Source of the DNA: Streptomyces sp. SID14478
GTDB lineage: Bacteria; Actinomycetota; Actinomycetes; Streptomycetales; Streptomycetaceae
Length of the DNA stretch: 45,655 bases
Reading direction: 5' to 3'
Assembly (NCBI RefSeq): GCF_010548525.1
Contig: NZ_JAAGMG010000912.1
Coordinates: 1 to 45,655, forward strand
Every line of letters starts with the position of its first letter. Position 1 is the stretch's first letter. The notes below the pieces were generated by a model. The model was not told the DNA's origin. It searched no databases and was given only the letters and a program-made list of their open reading frames with translations. Shown here in pieces: positions 8,444-16,018 of this stretch. Made by a program: the position numbers and the translations under genes.

Positions 8444-8810
8444 ACCCCCACCCACCCCTTCCTCTTGCTGCGTCTTTGTTGTCCACCGTCACCACCCCCA
8501 TACGCGCACTCAACCCGCCACGTCGAGTGGCGGGTGCGACCGAAGGGCCTTTGGGGAAATGGTGACTCTCTCCCCTTCCACCCAGAGCCTCAGCCGACGA
8601 AAGCCAGCCCAAGGCGGGCGTCAGACGACACTCAACGAACGGAGGTAGCTCAGCCACCCACCGCACCCCAGCCACGCAATCCAAGGAAGGAGGCGCCCAC
8701 CGGCGGAGAGGCGACTTCGAACCACCGTTACCACCCCACCGTCGCGAAGCGACGGACCCTGAGCCCCACCGTCCGGCCCACCCGGCGACGAGACCGGACC
8801 AGGGCATCCG

Positions 8811-9119
8811 AGATGCCGGACCTGGGCGCCGATCAGCATTCGCCCGCCCTTCGCTTCCGTCAGGGACGCATCGCCTCGCGGTCTGGGCGCTGTGATCGAG
8901 GAGTTCGGGCATCTGGGCGTGGGCAAGTCCCGTCGGTGGATCAGGATTCGTCCCGCGTGGCCCCGGAGCCCGGGGAGTCAGTCCGGCGAGTGAGACCGGG
9001 GAGTCCTCCGCATCGACACCTTTGCGTTGGCCGTGGCGTCCGAGGTCCGAGGTCCGAGGTATGACGGCCCGGGCGGGCGTCTTCCGCATAGGCGGGGGTG
9101 GGGTGGTGTGGGCATGACT
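8811..9119. other. Intergenic region with no recognisable gene
   Basis: About 300 bases lie between the palindrome and the afsS terminator. Open frames exist but none has a family signature. The only clear element is a triple 7-bp repeat, GTCCGAG, at 9038-9058. Confidence 0.5.
9038..9058. repeat. Three-copy 7-bp tandem repeat
   Basis: GTCCGAG occurs three times in a row. It looks like simple slippage in non-coding DNA. Confidence 0.8.
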
Positions 9120-9156
9120 CGGCCGCGGCGGCTTCCCCTCCGCGCCGCCGCGGCCG
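9120..9156 (-). terminator. Terminator of afsS
   Basis: A perfect 13-bp stem, CGGCCGCGGCGGC (9120-9132) with GCCGCCGCGGCCG (9144-9156), and an 11-base loop. It begins 22 bases downstream of the afsS stop on the minus strand. There is no U-tract, as is common for Streptomyces terminators. Confidence 0.85.
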
Positions 9157-9178
9157 ATCCCCGTCGGGAAAGAAGGTC

Positions 9179-9355
9179 TCAGGCGCCCGTGGCGGGGGGC
9201 GCGGGCATGTGGCTGTCCATCGTCACTATGGCGTCGTCGCTCGGCGGGGCCGGCATGTGGCTGTCCTGAGTGGTCACGGTGCCGTCGCTGGGCGGCGCGG
9301 GCATGTGACTGTCCTGAGTGGTGGCCTCTTCGTTCTTCTTCTTGGCATCGCTCAT
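9179..9355 (-). CDS. afsS: AfsS-like (AfsR2) small regulatory protein
   Basis: This 58-residue gene lies directly downstream of afsR on the same strand. The protein has a short charged head (MSDAKKKNEE) followed by three copies of the unit T-x-x-D-S-H-M-P-A-P-P at about residues 12-22, 28-38 and 45-54. AfsS of S. coelicolor is a 63-residue activator of antibiotic synthesis built from three T-x-x-D-N-H-M-P type repeats, whose transcription is switched on by AfsR; its molecular action is still unclear. Here the repeat has Ser in place of Asn. AAGGAG lies eight bases before ATG 9355. A strong hairpin follows the stop. Confidence 0.9.
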   Translation of the reverse strand: MSDAKKKNEEATTQDSHMPAPPSDGTVTTQDSHMPAPPSDDAIVTMDSHMPAPPATGA

Positions 9356-9390
9356 GGTGAGGACTCCTTGGATGACGGCCTGGCGCGATG

Positions 9391-9438
9391 GGAACGCCCG
9401 CTCGGCGACTCCCCCGAGGGTCTCCGAACGGGCGTTCC
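9391..9438 (-). promoter_or_regulatory. Hairpin in the afsS leader, ribosome-site proximal
   Basis: On the minus strand GGAACGCCCG and CGGGCGTTCC form a perfect 10-bp stem, with an inner TCGG/CCGA extension. It ends about 36 bases before the afsS start, close to the ribosome binding site. It may be an attenuator of readthrough from afsR, or a stabilising or translation-control element of the afsS leader. Confidence 0.65.
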
Positions 9439-9439
9439 A

Positions 9440-9466
9440 GGGGCGCTCACTTTATCTGTGAGCCCC
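9440..9466 (-). promoter_or_regulatory. Second hairpin in the afsS leader
   Basis: GCTCAC and GTGAGC pair around a seven-base AT-rich loop, with GGGG/CCCC flanks after a one-base bulge. It abuts the larger hairpin at 9391-9438, so the two could stack or compete. Confidence 0.55.
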
Positions 9467-9521
9467 GCGGCAATCCGTCTGCCCCCCGACGCGACGGATC
9501 GACGAATTGAGAGTCGCAGGT

Positions 9522-9543
9522 GCCCATAAACGTTCGATGAACG
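9522..9543 (-). promoter_or_regulatory. Putative AfsR/PhoP-type tandem operator in the afsS promoter
   Basis: Read on the minus strand, two contiguous 11-mers stand directly downstream of the afsR stop: CGTTCATCGAA (9543-9533) and CGTTTATGGGC (9532-9522). Tandem 11-base direct repeats with a GTTCA core are the known form of PHO boxes, and AfsR is known to bind overlapping repeats at the -35 region of the S. coelicolor afsS promoter. Assigning this site is an inference from position and spacing. Confidence 0.6.
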
Positions 9544-9556
9544 CCTACCGCTGTCG

Positions 9557-12500
9557 TCACGCGGCGCTGACCGGACTGAGGAGGCGGCGCAGGTCCGTCG
9601 CCTCCCGGGCCCCGGTGAGCTCATGAATGACCAGGGCTTCCTGCCAGCAGGCCCGGGCGCGATCCGTCTGGCCCAGGGATGTGAGGGCGCGGCCCAGCAG
9701 CGTCAGAACGTTGGCGCGCATCCACTCCCCTCCGATGCAGCCGGTGGAGAGGGCCTGCTCGGCGTGTTGTGCCGCCTGGGCGGGCCGGCCGGCGTGGAGA
9801 TGCACCCCGGCCATGCGGTAGTGCGTCGTGCCCTCCCACAGGCGCTGGCGGCTGTCGACGAACACCTTCAGTGCCGCGGAGAGCTGATCGAGGGCTTCCG
9901 CGTGCAGGCCGCTCTTGCTCAACGCGATACCGAGGGCGTACCGGGCGTTCGCCAGCCGGAACGTGAGCCCCAGGTCGTCGTAGATGTGCATGCCCTGCCG
10001 GACCAGCTCGATGGCGCGGGAGGTCTCTCCCATGTCGACGAGGACCCGGGAGAGGTTGCACAGCGCGCTCGCTTCTCCCGGCCGGTTGTCGTCGGCGCGG
10101 AAGGCCTCGATCGCGGCGAGCAGGTAGGTCTCGCTGAGGGCCGGCTGGTTCATCAGGTTCGTGATGATGCCCTGCTCATTCGGGGCGTTGCCGTTGGTCC
10201 AGGGGTCCCCGGACGTCCGTCCGAGCTCGATGGCTTGTTCGGCCTCGTGCCGAGCCTGCTCGAACTCGCCTGCCCTGGAAAGGACTTGGGCGAGGGTCGT
10301 GCGGGCGCGGCCTTCGGCGTGGGCCTCACCGGTCCGTGCCGCCGCGTCGCGCGCCGCTCGCGCGACCGCCTCGTAGCGAAGCGAGCTGACGCCGGACTCG
10401 GCGAGGTCCTTCGAGGCCATGAGGAGGTCGACGGCACGCCTCAGCGTGGGCGGCTCCAGGGACTGCTGCACGCAGGCCAGGATGCAGCCGGCCTCGGAAT
10501 GGAGCCAGTCGAGTGCCTTGGCGTCATCGCCGAACGCCTGACCCGGGACGCCGGTCGCCTCCAGGTGATCCACGGTGCGGTCTCCCGGCCGCTCGATCGC
10601 GTAGACCCCCGCCGCCGTGGCCAGGTAGAAGTCCAGCAGTCGCGACATGGCCGTCGCCCGCTCCTGCGGCAGCGTCTCGTCCCGTTCCGCACACGCACGC
10701 GCGTAGAGCCGGACCAGGTCGTGGTACCGGTACCTGCCCGGCGCCGCCGACTCGACAAGGGACGTGTCCACCAAGGACTCCAGTACGTCCTCGGTCTCCT
10801 CGACGCCCAGGTCCAGGACCGCCGCGGCCGCCGCCAGCGAGATGTCCGGGCCGTCCGCCAGGCCCAGCAGGCGGAACGCCCGTGCCTGGCCCGGCTCCAA
10901 CTGGCCGTAGCCCAGCTCGAAGGTGGCCTTCACGGCCAGGTCGCCGGCCTGGAGTTCGTCCAGGCGGCGGCGCTCGTCCGCGAGTTTCGCCGCCAGTACC
11001 GACACCGTCCACGTACGACGGGCCGACAGCCGCGACGCCGCGATGCGGATGGCCAGCGGCAGGAAGCCGCACGCCGCCACCACGTCCAGCGCCGCCTCGC
11101 GCTCCGCCGCGACCCGCTCCTCGCCCACGATGAGCGTGAAGAGCAGCAGTGCCTCCTCCGGCGACATCACGTCCAGGTCCACCAGGTGCGCACCCGCCAG
11201 GTCCACCATCCGCACCCGGCCCGTGATCAGCGCCGCGCACCCCTCCATCCCGGGCAGCAACGGTCTGACCTGGGCCGCGTCACGGGCGTTGTCCAGCAGT
11301 ACGAGGACCCGGCGGCCGTCCAGGGTCGAGCGGTACAGCGCCGCCCGCTCCTCCAGGGAGTCCGGGATCGCCGAGTCGGGGGTGCCCAGCGCGCGCAGGA
11401 AGGAGCCCAGTACCGCCTCCGGTTCCGCCGCCCGCGAACCCGCGCCCTGCAGGTCCACGTACAACTGGCCGTCGGGGAACGAGGGCCGCGCGGCGTGCGC
11501 CACGTGCACCGCCAGCGTCGTCTTGCCCACGCCGCCGATGCCCGCCACCGCCGACACCGCCATCACCGAGCCGCCACCCGTGTCCGGGGACGCCGACGAC
11601 AGGACCTCGCTCAGTTCCGTGACGAAGGCTGCGCGGCCCGTGAAGTCCGGCACCGTGGCCGGTAGTTGGGCCGGCCGGAGCGGGGCCTTGGCCACCTCCG
11701 TCGCCGGGGCCGAGGGCTCTGCCAGTGCCGGGTCCGCCCGCAGGATGCGCTGCTGGAGGTCCGACAGGCCGGGGCGAGGGTCCACTCCGAGTTCGTCCGC
11801 CAGCAGGCGGCGCGTGTCCGCGTAGACGGCGAGGGCTTCTGCCTGCCGCCCGCTCCGGTACAGGGCCAGCATCAGCAGTTCGCGCAGGCGCTCACGAAGC
11901 GGGTGCGCCGCCGTCAGGGCCGTCAGTTCCGAGACCGCCTCCGCGTGGCAGCCCTGCTCCAGGTCCATGTCCAGGCGGGATTCGACCAGTTGGAGGCGCC
12001 ATTCCTGCAGGCGTGCGCGCTGCGTCTCCGCGTACGGGCCCGGCACGTTCGCCAGGGGTTCGCCGTCCCACAGGGCCAGCGCCTTGTTCACCAGCGCCCG
12101 CGCGTGGCACAGGTCGCCGCCCTGGCGGGCCTTCTCGGCATCCGACCAGAGGGACTCCGCCGCCGCCAGGTCCAGGGCGTCGGGGCTCAGCGCGCGGATC
12201 GCGTAGCCACCCGACTCGCTCACCAGGGCGCCGGCCGCTCCGGAGGCGCCGGGGTTCAGCACCTTCCTCAGGCGGGAGGCGTACGTGCGGATCGCCGCCA
12301 GGGCCTGCTGCGGGGCGGCCTCGCCCCAGACCGCGTCGATGAGTTCGCCGGCCGTCGCCGTGCGGCCGTCGCGCAGGAGCAGGGCCGCGAGCAGGGCCCG
12401 CTGCTGCGGTGAGCCCGGCGGCAGCAGTTCGCCGTCGCGCCATGCCCGGACCGGGCCGAGCACGCTGAAGCGCAGGCCGGAGCCGGTGGCCGGCGCCACT

Positions 12501-12562
12501 TCCGAGATGTCCTCGGGTGTGCCGGACCGCCGCTGCACCGGAACCCGCGGTCCACCGTCCAT
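9557..12562 (-). CDS. afsR: AfsR, SARP-type pleiotropic antibiotic regulator
   Basis: The 1001-residue protein matches S. coelicolor AfsR along its whole length as I remember it. Order: OmpR-type winged helix (about 28-105, LRFSVLGPVRAWRDGELLPP), bacterial transcriptional activator domain (about 110-270, with LRERLRELLMLALYRSGRQAEAL), NB-ARC ATPase with P-loop GIGGVGKTT (Lys347), then C-terminal TPR repeats (ASALCNLSRVLVDMGETSRA, LLGRALTSLGQTDRARACW). In S. coelicolor it is phosphorylated by AfsK and activates afsS. ATG 12562 was chosen because AGGGGG lies eight bases upstream; GTG 12592 would add ten residues. afsK is not in the window. The gene is divergent from the operator-controlled amidohydrolase gene. 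Confidence 0.96.
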   Translation of the reverse strand: MDGGPRVPVQRRSGTPEDISEVAPATGSGLRFSVLGPVRAWRDGELLPPGSPQQRALLAALLLRDGRTATAGELIDAVWGEAAPQQALAAIRTYASRLRKVLNPGASGAAGALVSESGGYAIRALSPDALDLAAAESLWSDAEKARQGGDLCHARALVNKALALWDGEPLANVPGPYAETQRARLQEWRLQLVESRLDMDLEQGCHAEAVSELTALTAAHPLRERLRELLMLALYRSGRQAEALAVYADTRRLLADELGVDPRPGLSDLQQRILRADPALAEPSAPATEVAKAPLRPAQLPATVPDFTGRAAFVTELSEVLSSASPDTGGGSVMAVSAVAGIGGVGKTTLAVHVAHAARPSFPDGQLYVDLQGAGSRAAEPEAVLGSFLRALGTPDSAIPDSLEERAALYRSTLDGRRVLVLLDNARDAAQVRPLLPGMEGCAALITGRVRMVDLAGAHLVDLDVMSPEEALLLFTLIVGEERVAAEREAALDVVAACGFLPLAIRIAASRLSARRTWTVSVLAAKLADERRRLDELQAGDLAVKATFELGYGQLEPGQARAFRLLGLADGPDISLAAAAAVLDLGVEETEDVLESLVDTSLVESAAPGRYRYHDLVRLYARACAERDETLPQERATAMSRLLDFYLATAAGVYAIERPGDRTVDHLEATGVPGQAFGDDAKALDWLHSEAGCILACVQQSLEPPTLRRAVDLLMASKDLAESGVSSLRYEAVARAARDAAARTGEAHAEGRARTTLAQVLSRAGEFEQARHEAEQAIELGRTSGDPWTNGNAPNEQGIITNLMNQPALSETYLLAAIEAFRADDNRPGEASALCNLSRVLVDMGETSRAIELVRQGMHIYDDLGLTFRLANARYALGIALSKSGLHAEALDQLSAALKVFVDSRQRLWEGTTHYRMAGVHLHAGRPAQAAQHAEQALSTGCIGGEWMRANVLTLLGRALTSLGQTDRARACWQEALVIHELTGAREATDLRRLLSPVSAA

Positions 12563-12734
12563 CGTCGCTGCCCCCTGCCGCCGCACCAGCACCAGTCACA
12601 TCTCGTTCGCACGGAGTCCAAGCGGCGTGCCGCTTGGACAACTCCGCCAGTTTGCCTTGTTCATGGCAGATACGTCAGCTCCGGGAGACAGCCATCACAG
12701 ACACCTCACGCACGCGAACCTCGACCCCTACTAG

Positions 12735-12749
12735 CTGACGGGTCGTCAG
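12735..12749. promoter_or_regulatory. Operator O1, TGACG-N3-CGTCA type
   Basis: CTGACG-GGT-CGTCAG, a perfect 6-bp inverted repeat with a 3-bp centre. It lies 20 bases before the ATG of the amidohydrolase gene. TACTAG, a possible -10 box, ends two bases before it. Confidence 0.8.
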
Positions 12750-12769
12750 ATCGGCGCTACCGTGAGCCC

Positions 12770-14035
12770 ATGGAGACCACGGAGACCGGAAACACCCAAA
12801 GTGCCCTGAAATCCGACGACTTCCCCCTCATCATCTCCGTCGACGACCACACGGTCGAGCCGGCGACGGTCTGGTCCGACCGGCTGCCGAAGAAGTACCT
12901 CGACGTCGGGCCCCGGATCGTTCGCGCTCCCCTGAAGGAAATGACCTTCCTGGGCGGCAAGTTCGCGCCCGTCATGGGGGCGCCCGGTGACGACGGGCCC
13001 ATCGGTGACTGGTGGGTCTACGAGGATCTGCACCGGCCGCTCACCCGGCTCGACACCGCCGTCGGCTACGACCGCGACGAGATCAAGCTGGAAGTCATCA
13101 CGTACGAGCAGATGCGGCCGGGGTCCTTCGACGTTCCGGCCCGTCTTGCCGACATGGACGTCAACCACGTCCAGTCCGCGCTCTGCTTCCCGACCTTCCC
13201 GCGCTTTTGCGGGCAGACCTTCACCGAGGCCAAGGACCGTGAGCTCGGGCTGCTCGGCGTGCGCGCGTACAACGACTGGATGGTCGACGAGTGGTGCGGG
13301 CCCCAGGCGCAGGGGCGGCTCATACCGCTGACCCTCGTTCCGCTGTGGGACGCGGAGCTGGCGGCGGCGGAGGTGCGCAGGAACGCCGCCCGTGGCGTGC
13401 GCGCCGTCGCCTTCTCCGAGATTCCGCCGCACCTCGGGCTGCCCAGCATCCACGGCGACGAGTGGGACCCGTTCCTGGCCGCCTGCGCCGAGACCGGGAC
13501 CGTCATCGCCATGCACATCGGGTCCAGCAGCAAGATGCCGTCGACGTCGGCGGATGCGCCGCCCGCCGTCGGGTCGACCATCACCTTCGCCAACTGCTGC
13601 TTCTCGATGGTGGATTGGCTCATGAGCGGGAAGTTCGAGCGGTTCCCGGAGCTCAGGATCATGTACGCCGAGGGGCAGATCGGGTGGATCCCCTACATCC
13701 TCGAGCGGGCCGACGTGGTGTGGGAGGAGAACCGCGGCTGGGGCGGCGTCGCCGACAAGGTGCGCAAGCCGCCGAGCGAGTACTTCGCCGACCACGTCTT
13801 CGGGTGCTTCTTCGACGACGCCTTCGGGCTGAAGAACCTCGACTCCATCGGGCTCGGCAACGTCCTGTACGAGACCGACTATCCGCACTCCGACTCCACC
13901 TGGCCCAAGTCCAAGGAGGTGGGGGAGGCGCAGATGGGGCACCTGGCGCCGGACGTCGTCGACCGTATCGTGCGGGGCAACGCCATCGATCTGCTGGGGC
14001 TGACCGCGGACGGGCTGTGGAGTCCGTCGGCCTGA
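12770..14035 (+). CDS. Amidohydrolase_2 family metal-dependent hydrolase/decarboxylase
   Basis: This 421-residue TIM-barrel protein is of the Amidohydrolase_2 (ACMSD-like) family, whose members hydrolyse C-N or C-O bonds or decarboxylate. The first metal motif is SVDDHTVEP (Asp26, His27). Later landmarks are LADMDVNHVQSALCFPTF, a His strand MHIGSSSK, YAEGQIGWIPY, and the C-terminal ETDYPHSDSTWP that supplies the catalytic Asp and is typical of the family. It is the first gene of the operator-controlled enzyme cluster; O1 sits just before its start. The gap to the next gene contains two more operators, so it is probably its own transcript. The substrate is unknown. Confidence 0.85.
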   Translation: METTETGNTQSALKSDDFPLIISVDDHTVEPATVWSDRLPKKYLDVGPRIVRAPLKEMTFLGGKFAPVMGAPGDDGPIGDWWVYEDLHRPLTRLDTAVGYDRDEIKLEVITYEQMRPGSFDVPARLADMDVNHVQSALCFPTFPRFCGQTFTEAKDRELGLLGVRAYNDWMVDEWCGPQAQGRLIPLTLVPLWDAELAAAEVRRNAARGVRAVAFSEIPPHLGLPSIHGDEWDPFLAACAETGTVIAMHIGSSSKMPSTSADAPPAVGSTITFANCCFSMVDWLMSGKFERFPELRIMYAEGQIGWIPYILERADVVWEENRGWGGVADKVRKPPSEYFADHVFGCFFDDAFGLKNLDSIGLGNVLYETDYPHSDSTWPKSKEVGEAQMGHLAPDVVDRIVRGNAIDLLGLTADGLWSPSA

Positions 14036-14099
14036 GGCGGAGCGGCGTGTCGCAGGCGCGCCCCCGTGCCCGCATTCCCCGTACCCGCACTCCCCTTGT

Positions 14100-14114
14100 C
14101 TGACGGTACGTCAG
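14100..14114. promoter_or_regulatory. Operator O2, TGACG-N3-CGTCA type
   Basis: CTGACG-GTA-CGTCAG, perfect, 54 bases before the first luciferase-like gene and 26 bases upstream of O3 (14114 to 14140). The hexamer CATAAT (14135-14140), a good -10 candidate, stands between O2 and O3. Confidence 0.8.
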
Positions 14115-14139
14115 GTACGAGTATGGGCTCCGTCCATAA

Positions 14140-14154
14140 TTGACGGTCCGTCAG
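14140..14154. promoter_or_regulatory. Operator O3, TGACG-N3-CGTCA type
   Basis: TTGACG-GTC-CGTCAG with a perfect TGACG/CGTCA core, directly abutting the CATAAT hexamer and 14 bases before the ATG at 14169. A repressor here would cover the transcription start. O2 and O3 are 40 bp centre to centre, close to four helical turns. Confidence 0.8.
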
Positions 14155-14168
14155 ATGGGGTTACGGGT

Positions 14169-15095
14169 ATGACGCGCCTCGCGTACGGGATGCAACTCCC
14201 GATCCAGTCCCAGAGCACCATGTACGCCGAACCCTGGGAGGCCGGCGCGGACGTCGGTGATCTCGCCGAGATCGCCCGCGCCGCCGACCGGGGCGGCTTC
14301 GACTACATCGCCTCCTGCGACCACGTCGCCATCCCGCGCCGGCTCGCCGAGGCCATGTCGACCACCTGGTACGACCCCGTCGCCACGCTGTCCTACCTCG
14401 CCGGGATCACCGAGCGCGTGCGGCTGCTCAGCCACGTCGCGATCGTCGGGCTGCGGCATCCGCTGCTGTCCGCCAAGCAGTACGCGACCGTGGACCACCT
14501 GAGCGGCGGGCGGCTGATCCTCGGGGTCGGCGCCGGGCACGTGCAGGAGGAGTTCGAGGCGCTGGGCGTCGACTTCGCGCGACGCGGGGCCGTGCTCGAC
14601 GAGAGCGTGGACGCGCTGAGGGCCGCGCTCGGCCCGGATGAATTCCCCTCCTTCAAGGGGGAGTTGTACTCCTTCGAAGGGCTCGGGCAGCTGCCGCGTC
14701 CCGCGCAGAGCCGGGTGCCCGTGTGGGTCGGCGGGTCCTCCGCGCCGGCCATCCGGCGCGCCGCGCTCAAGGGCGACGGGTGGCTGCCGCAGGGGGACCC
14801 GCGCGACCGGCTCCCCGAGAAGATCGAGAAGTTGAAGCGGCTGCGCGCCGAGGCCGGCATCGAGGCGCCGCTCACCATCGGCACCATCACCGAGCCGCTG
14901 TACGTCGGCGCGCCCGCCTGGGAGGTCGGGCGGCGCACCCTCTCCGGCGACCCCGGGGCCATGGCCGAGTCGCTGCGCGCCTACGCCGCCATGGGCGTCC
15001 ATCAGATCCAGGTCCGCTTCCGCAGCCGCGGGCGGGCCGAACTCGTCGACCAGATCTCGGCCTTCGCCGCCGACGTCGCACCCCAACTCAGCTGA
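14169..15095 (+). CDS. Luciferase-like (LLM) oxidoreductase, probably F420-dependent
   Basis: This 308-residue TIM-barrel oxidoreductase is of the bacterial luciferase-like monooxygenase superfamily. It has FDYIASCDHVAIPRR near residues 40-60, RVRLLSHVAIVGLRHPLLSAKQ, DHLSGGRLILGVGAGH and a C-terminal VHQIQVRFRSR. The sequence around HLSGGRLILGVGAG, with the preceding HP-LLSAK-A, resembles F420-dependent LLM subgroups more than the FMN-dependent ones. That assignment is by eye, and fbiC at 24.9 kb makes F420 available. The gene is followed after 12 bases by the SDR gene, with a GAGGAG ribosome site between, so the two are co-transcribed from the O2/O3 promoter. Confidence 0.83.
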   Translation: MTRLAYGMQLPIQSQSTMYAEPWEAGADVGDLAEIARAADRGGFDYIASCDHVAIPRRLAEAMSTTWYDPVATLSYLAGITERVRLLSHVAIVGLRHPLLSAKQYATVDHLSGGRLILGVGAGHVQEEFEALGVDFARRGAVLDESVDALRAALGPDEFPSFKGELYSFEGLGQLPRPAQSRVPVWVGGSSAPAIRRAALKGDGWLPQGDPRDRLPEKIEKLKRLRAEAGIEAPLTIGTITEPLYVGAPAWEVGRRTLSGDPGAMAESLRAYAAMGVHQIQVRFRSRGRAELVDQISAFAADVAPQLS

Positions 15096-15107
15096 GGAGC
15101 ACCGGAC

Positions 15108-15890
15108 ATGGGCAAGCTCGACGGGCGTGTAGTGATCATCACCGGTGCTGCGCGCGGGCAGGGCGAGCAGGAGGCGCGGCTGTTCGCCGCGGAGGGGGCC
15201 AAGGTCGTCGTCGCCGACGTGCTCGACGACCAGGGCGAGGCGGTCGCCAAGGAGATCGGCAACGCCCTCTACGTACATCTCGACGTGAGCAAGGAAGAGG
15301 AGTGGGGGGCCGCCGTCGCGGCGGCCAAGGCCGCCTTCGGGAAGGTCGACGGGCTCGTCAACAACGCGGGGATCCTGCGGTTCAACGAGCTCGTCTCGAC
15401 GCCGCTCGACGAGTTCATGCAGATCGTGAACGTCAATCAGGTGGGGGCGTTCCTCGGGATCAAGAACGTCGCTCCGGAGATAGCCGAGGCCGGGGGCGGG
15501 TCCATCGTGAACACCGCCTCCTACACGGGTGTCACGGGGATGGCGTACGTCGGCGCGTACGCCGCCACCAAGCACGCCATCGTGGGACTGACCAAGGTCG
15601 CCGCGCTCGAACTCGCCGCCAGGAACATCCGCGTCAACGCCGTCTGCCCCGGCGCCATCGACACCGCCATGAGCAACCCGGCGCAGCTCGACCCGAACGC
15701 GAACACCGAGGAGTCCGCCGCGGCCCTCGACGGGCTGTACCGCAAGCTCGTGCCGCTCGGGCGCGTGGGCAGGCCGGAAGAGGTCGCGCGCCTCGCGCTG
15801 TTCCTGACCGCGCAGGAGGACTCGGCGTACATCACCGGGCAGCCGTTCGTGATCGACGGGGGGTGGCTCGCGGGCGTGAGCGTCCTGTGA
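15108..15890 (+). CDS. Short-chain dehydrogenase/reductase (classical SDR)
   Basis: This 260-residue NAD(P)-dependent alcohol/ketone oxidoreductase is complete. The cofactor motif is T12-G-A-A-R-G-Q-G19, the structural NNAG is at 85-88, and the catalytic triad is Ser138, Tyr151 and Lys155 (YAATK). Asp37 after VVVAD suggests NAD(H) preference. The C-terminus ITGQPFVIDGGWLAG is standard. The TGAARGQG variant resembles SDRs found in steroid and terpenoid catabolic clusters, but the substrate cannot be read from sequence. It lies 12 bases after the luciferase-like gene and is followed by operators O4 and O5. Confidence 0.9.
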   Translation: MGKLDGRVVIITGAARGQGEQEARLFAAEGAKVVVADVLDDQGEAVAKEIGNALYVHLDVSKEEEWGAAVAAAKAAFGKVDGLVNNAGILRFNELVSTPLDEFMQIVNVNQVGAFLGIKNVAPEIAEAGGGSIVNTASYTGVTGMAYVGAYAATKHAIVGLTKVAALELAARNIRVNAVCPGAIDTAMSNPAQLDPNANTEESAAALDGLYRKLVPLGRVGRPEEVARLALFLTAQEDSAYITGQPFVIDGGWLAGVSVL

Positions 15891-15918
15891 GCCAGGCCCC
15901 TGGCCGTACCCACCAGTC

Positions 15919-15933
15919 CTGACGATGCGTCAG
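15919..15933. promoter_or_regulatory. Operator O4, TGACG-N3-CGTCA type
   Basis: CTGACG-ATG-CGTCAG, perfect, 60 bases upstream of O5. Between them, 15938-15950 carries a decayed copy (TGACGGTCCGCAG). Confidence 0.78.
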
Positions 15934-15978
15934 GTATTGACGGTCCGCAGGCGCAGTGAAACAGTCGATCCATCCAAT

Positions 15979-15993
15979 CTGACGATCCGTCAG
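15979..15993. promoter_or_regulatory. Operator O5, TGACG-N3-CGTCA type
   Basis: CTGACG-ATC-CGTCAG, perfect, 25 bases before the TTG start of the second luciferase-like gene and preceded by the AT-containing run CATCCAAT. A further half-site, CTGACG, begins at 15997. Confidence 0.8.
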
Positions 15994-16018
15994 AAACTGA
16001 CGAGGACGGTGAACCTCC

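Larger units (their letters stand above)
7808..8810. repeat. Large imperfect palindrome: two ~350-bp inverted arms around a ~300-bp spacer
   Basis: The left arm (7808-8159) and right arm (8464-8810) are reverse complements with scattered substitutions and few indels. The longest exact block pairs 7960-7987 with 8631-8658 (28 bases); another pairs 8151-8159 with 8464-8472. Each arm contains the small hairpin CCGTCGC-TTC-GCGACGG. The outer end of the right arm is GGCATC-CGA-GATGCC. Open frames run through both arms on both strands but match no family I know. There is no transposase, so it could be a miniature inverted-repeat element, two head-to-head copies of a dispersed repeat, or the source of a very long hairpin RNA. 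Confidence 0.85.

Noticed and set aside
7824..9089. Several open frames through the large palindrome, in parallel in both arms
   Set aside because: No ribosome site, no recognised domain, and composition follows the repeats. The similarity between arms is explained by the DNA inverted repeat.
7717..9178. Complete insertion sequence
   Set aside because: No transposase frame within the arms or spacer and no clear target-site duplication that I could establish.
14036..16018. The palindromes could be ordinary terminators
   Set aside because: Each is only 5-6 bp per arm, placed immediately before gene starts with a fixed 3-bp centre and conserved sequence, which fits operators and not terminators.
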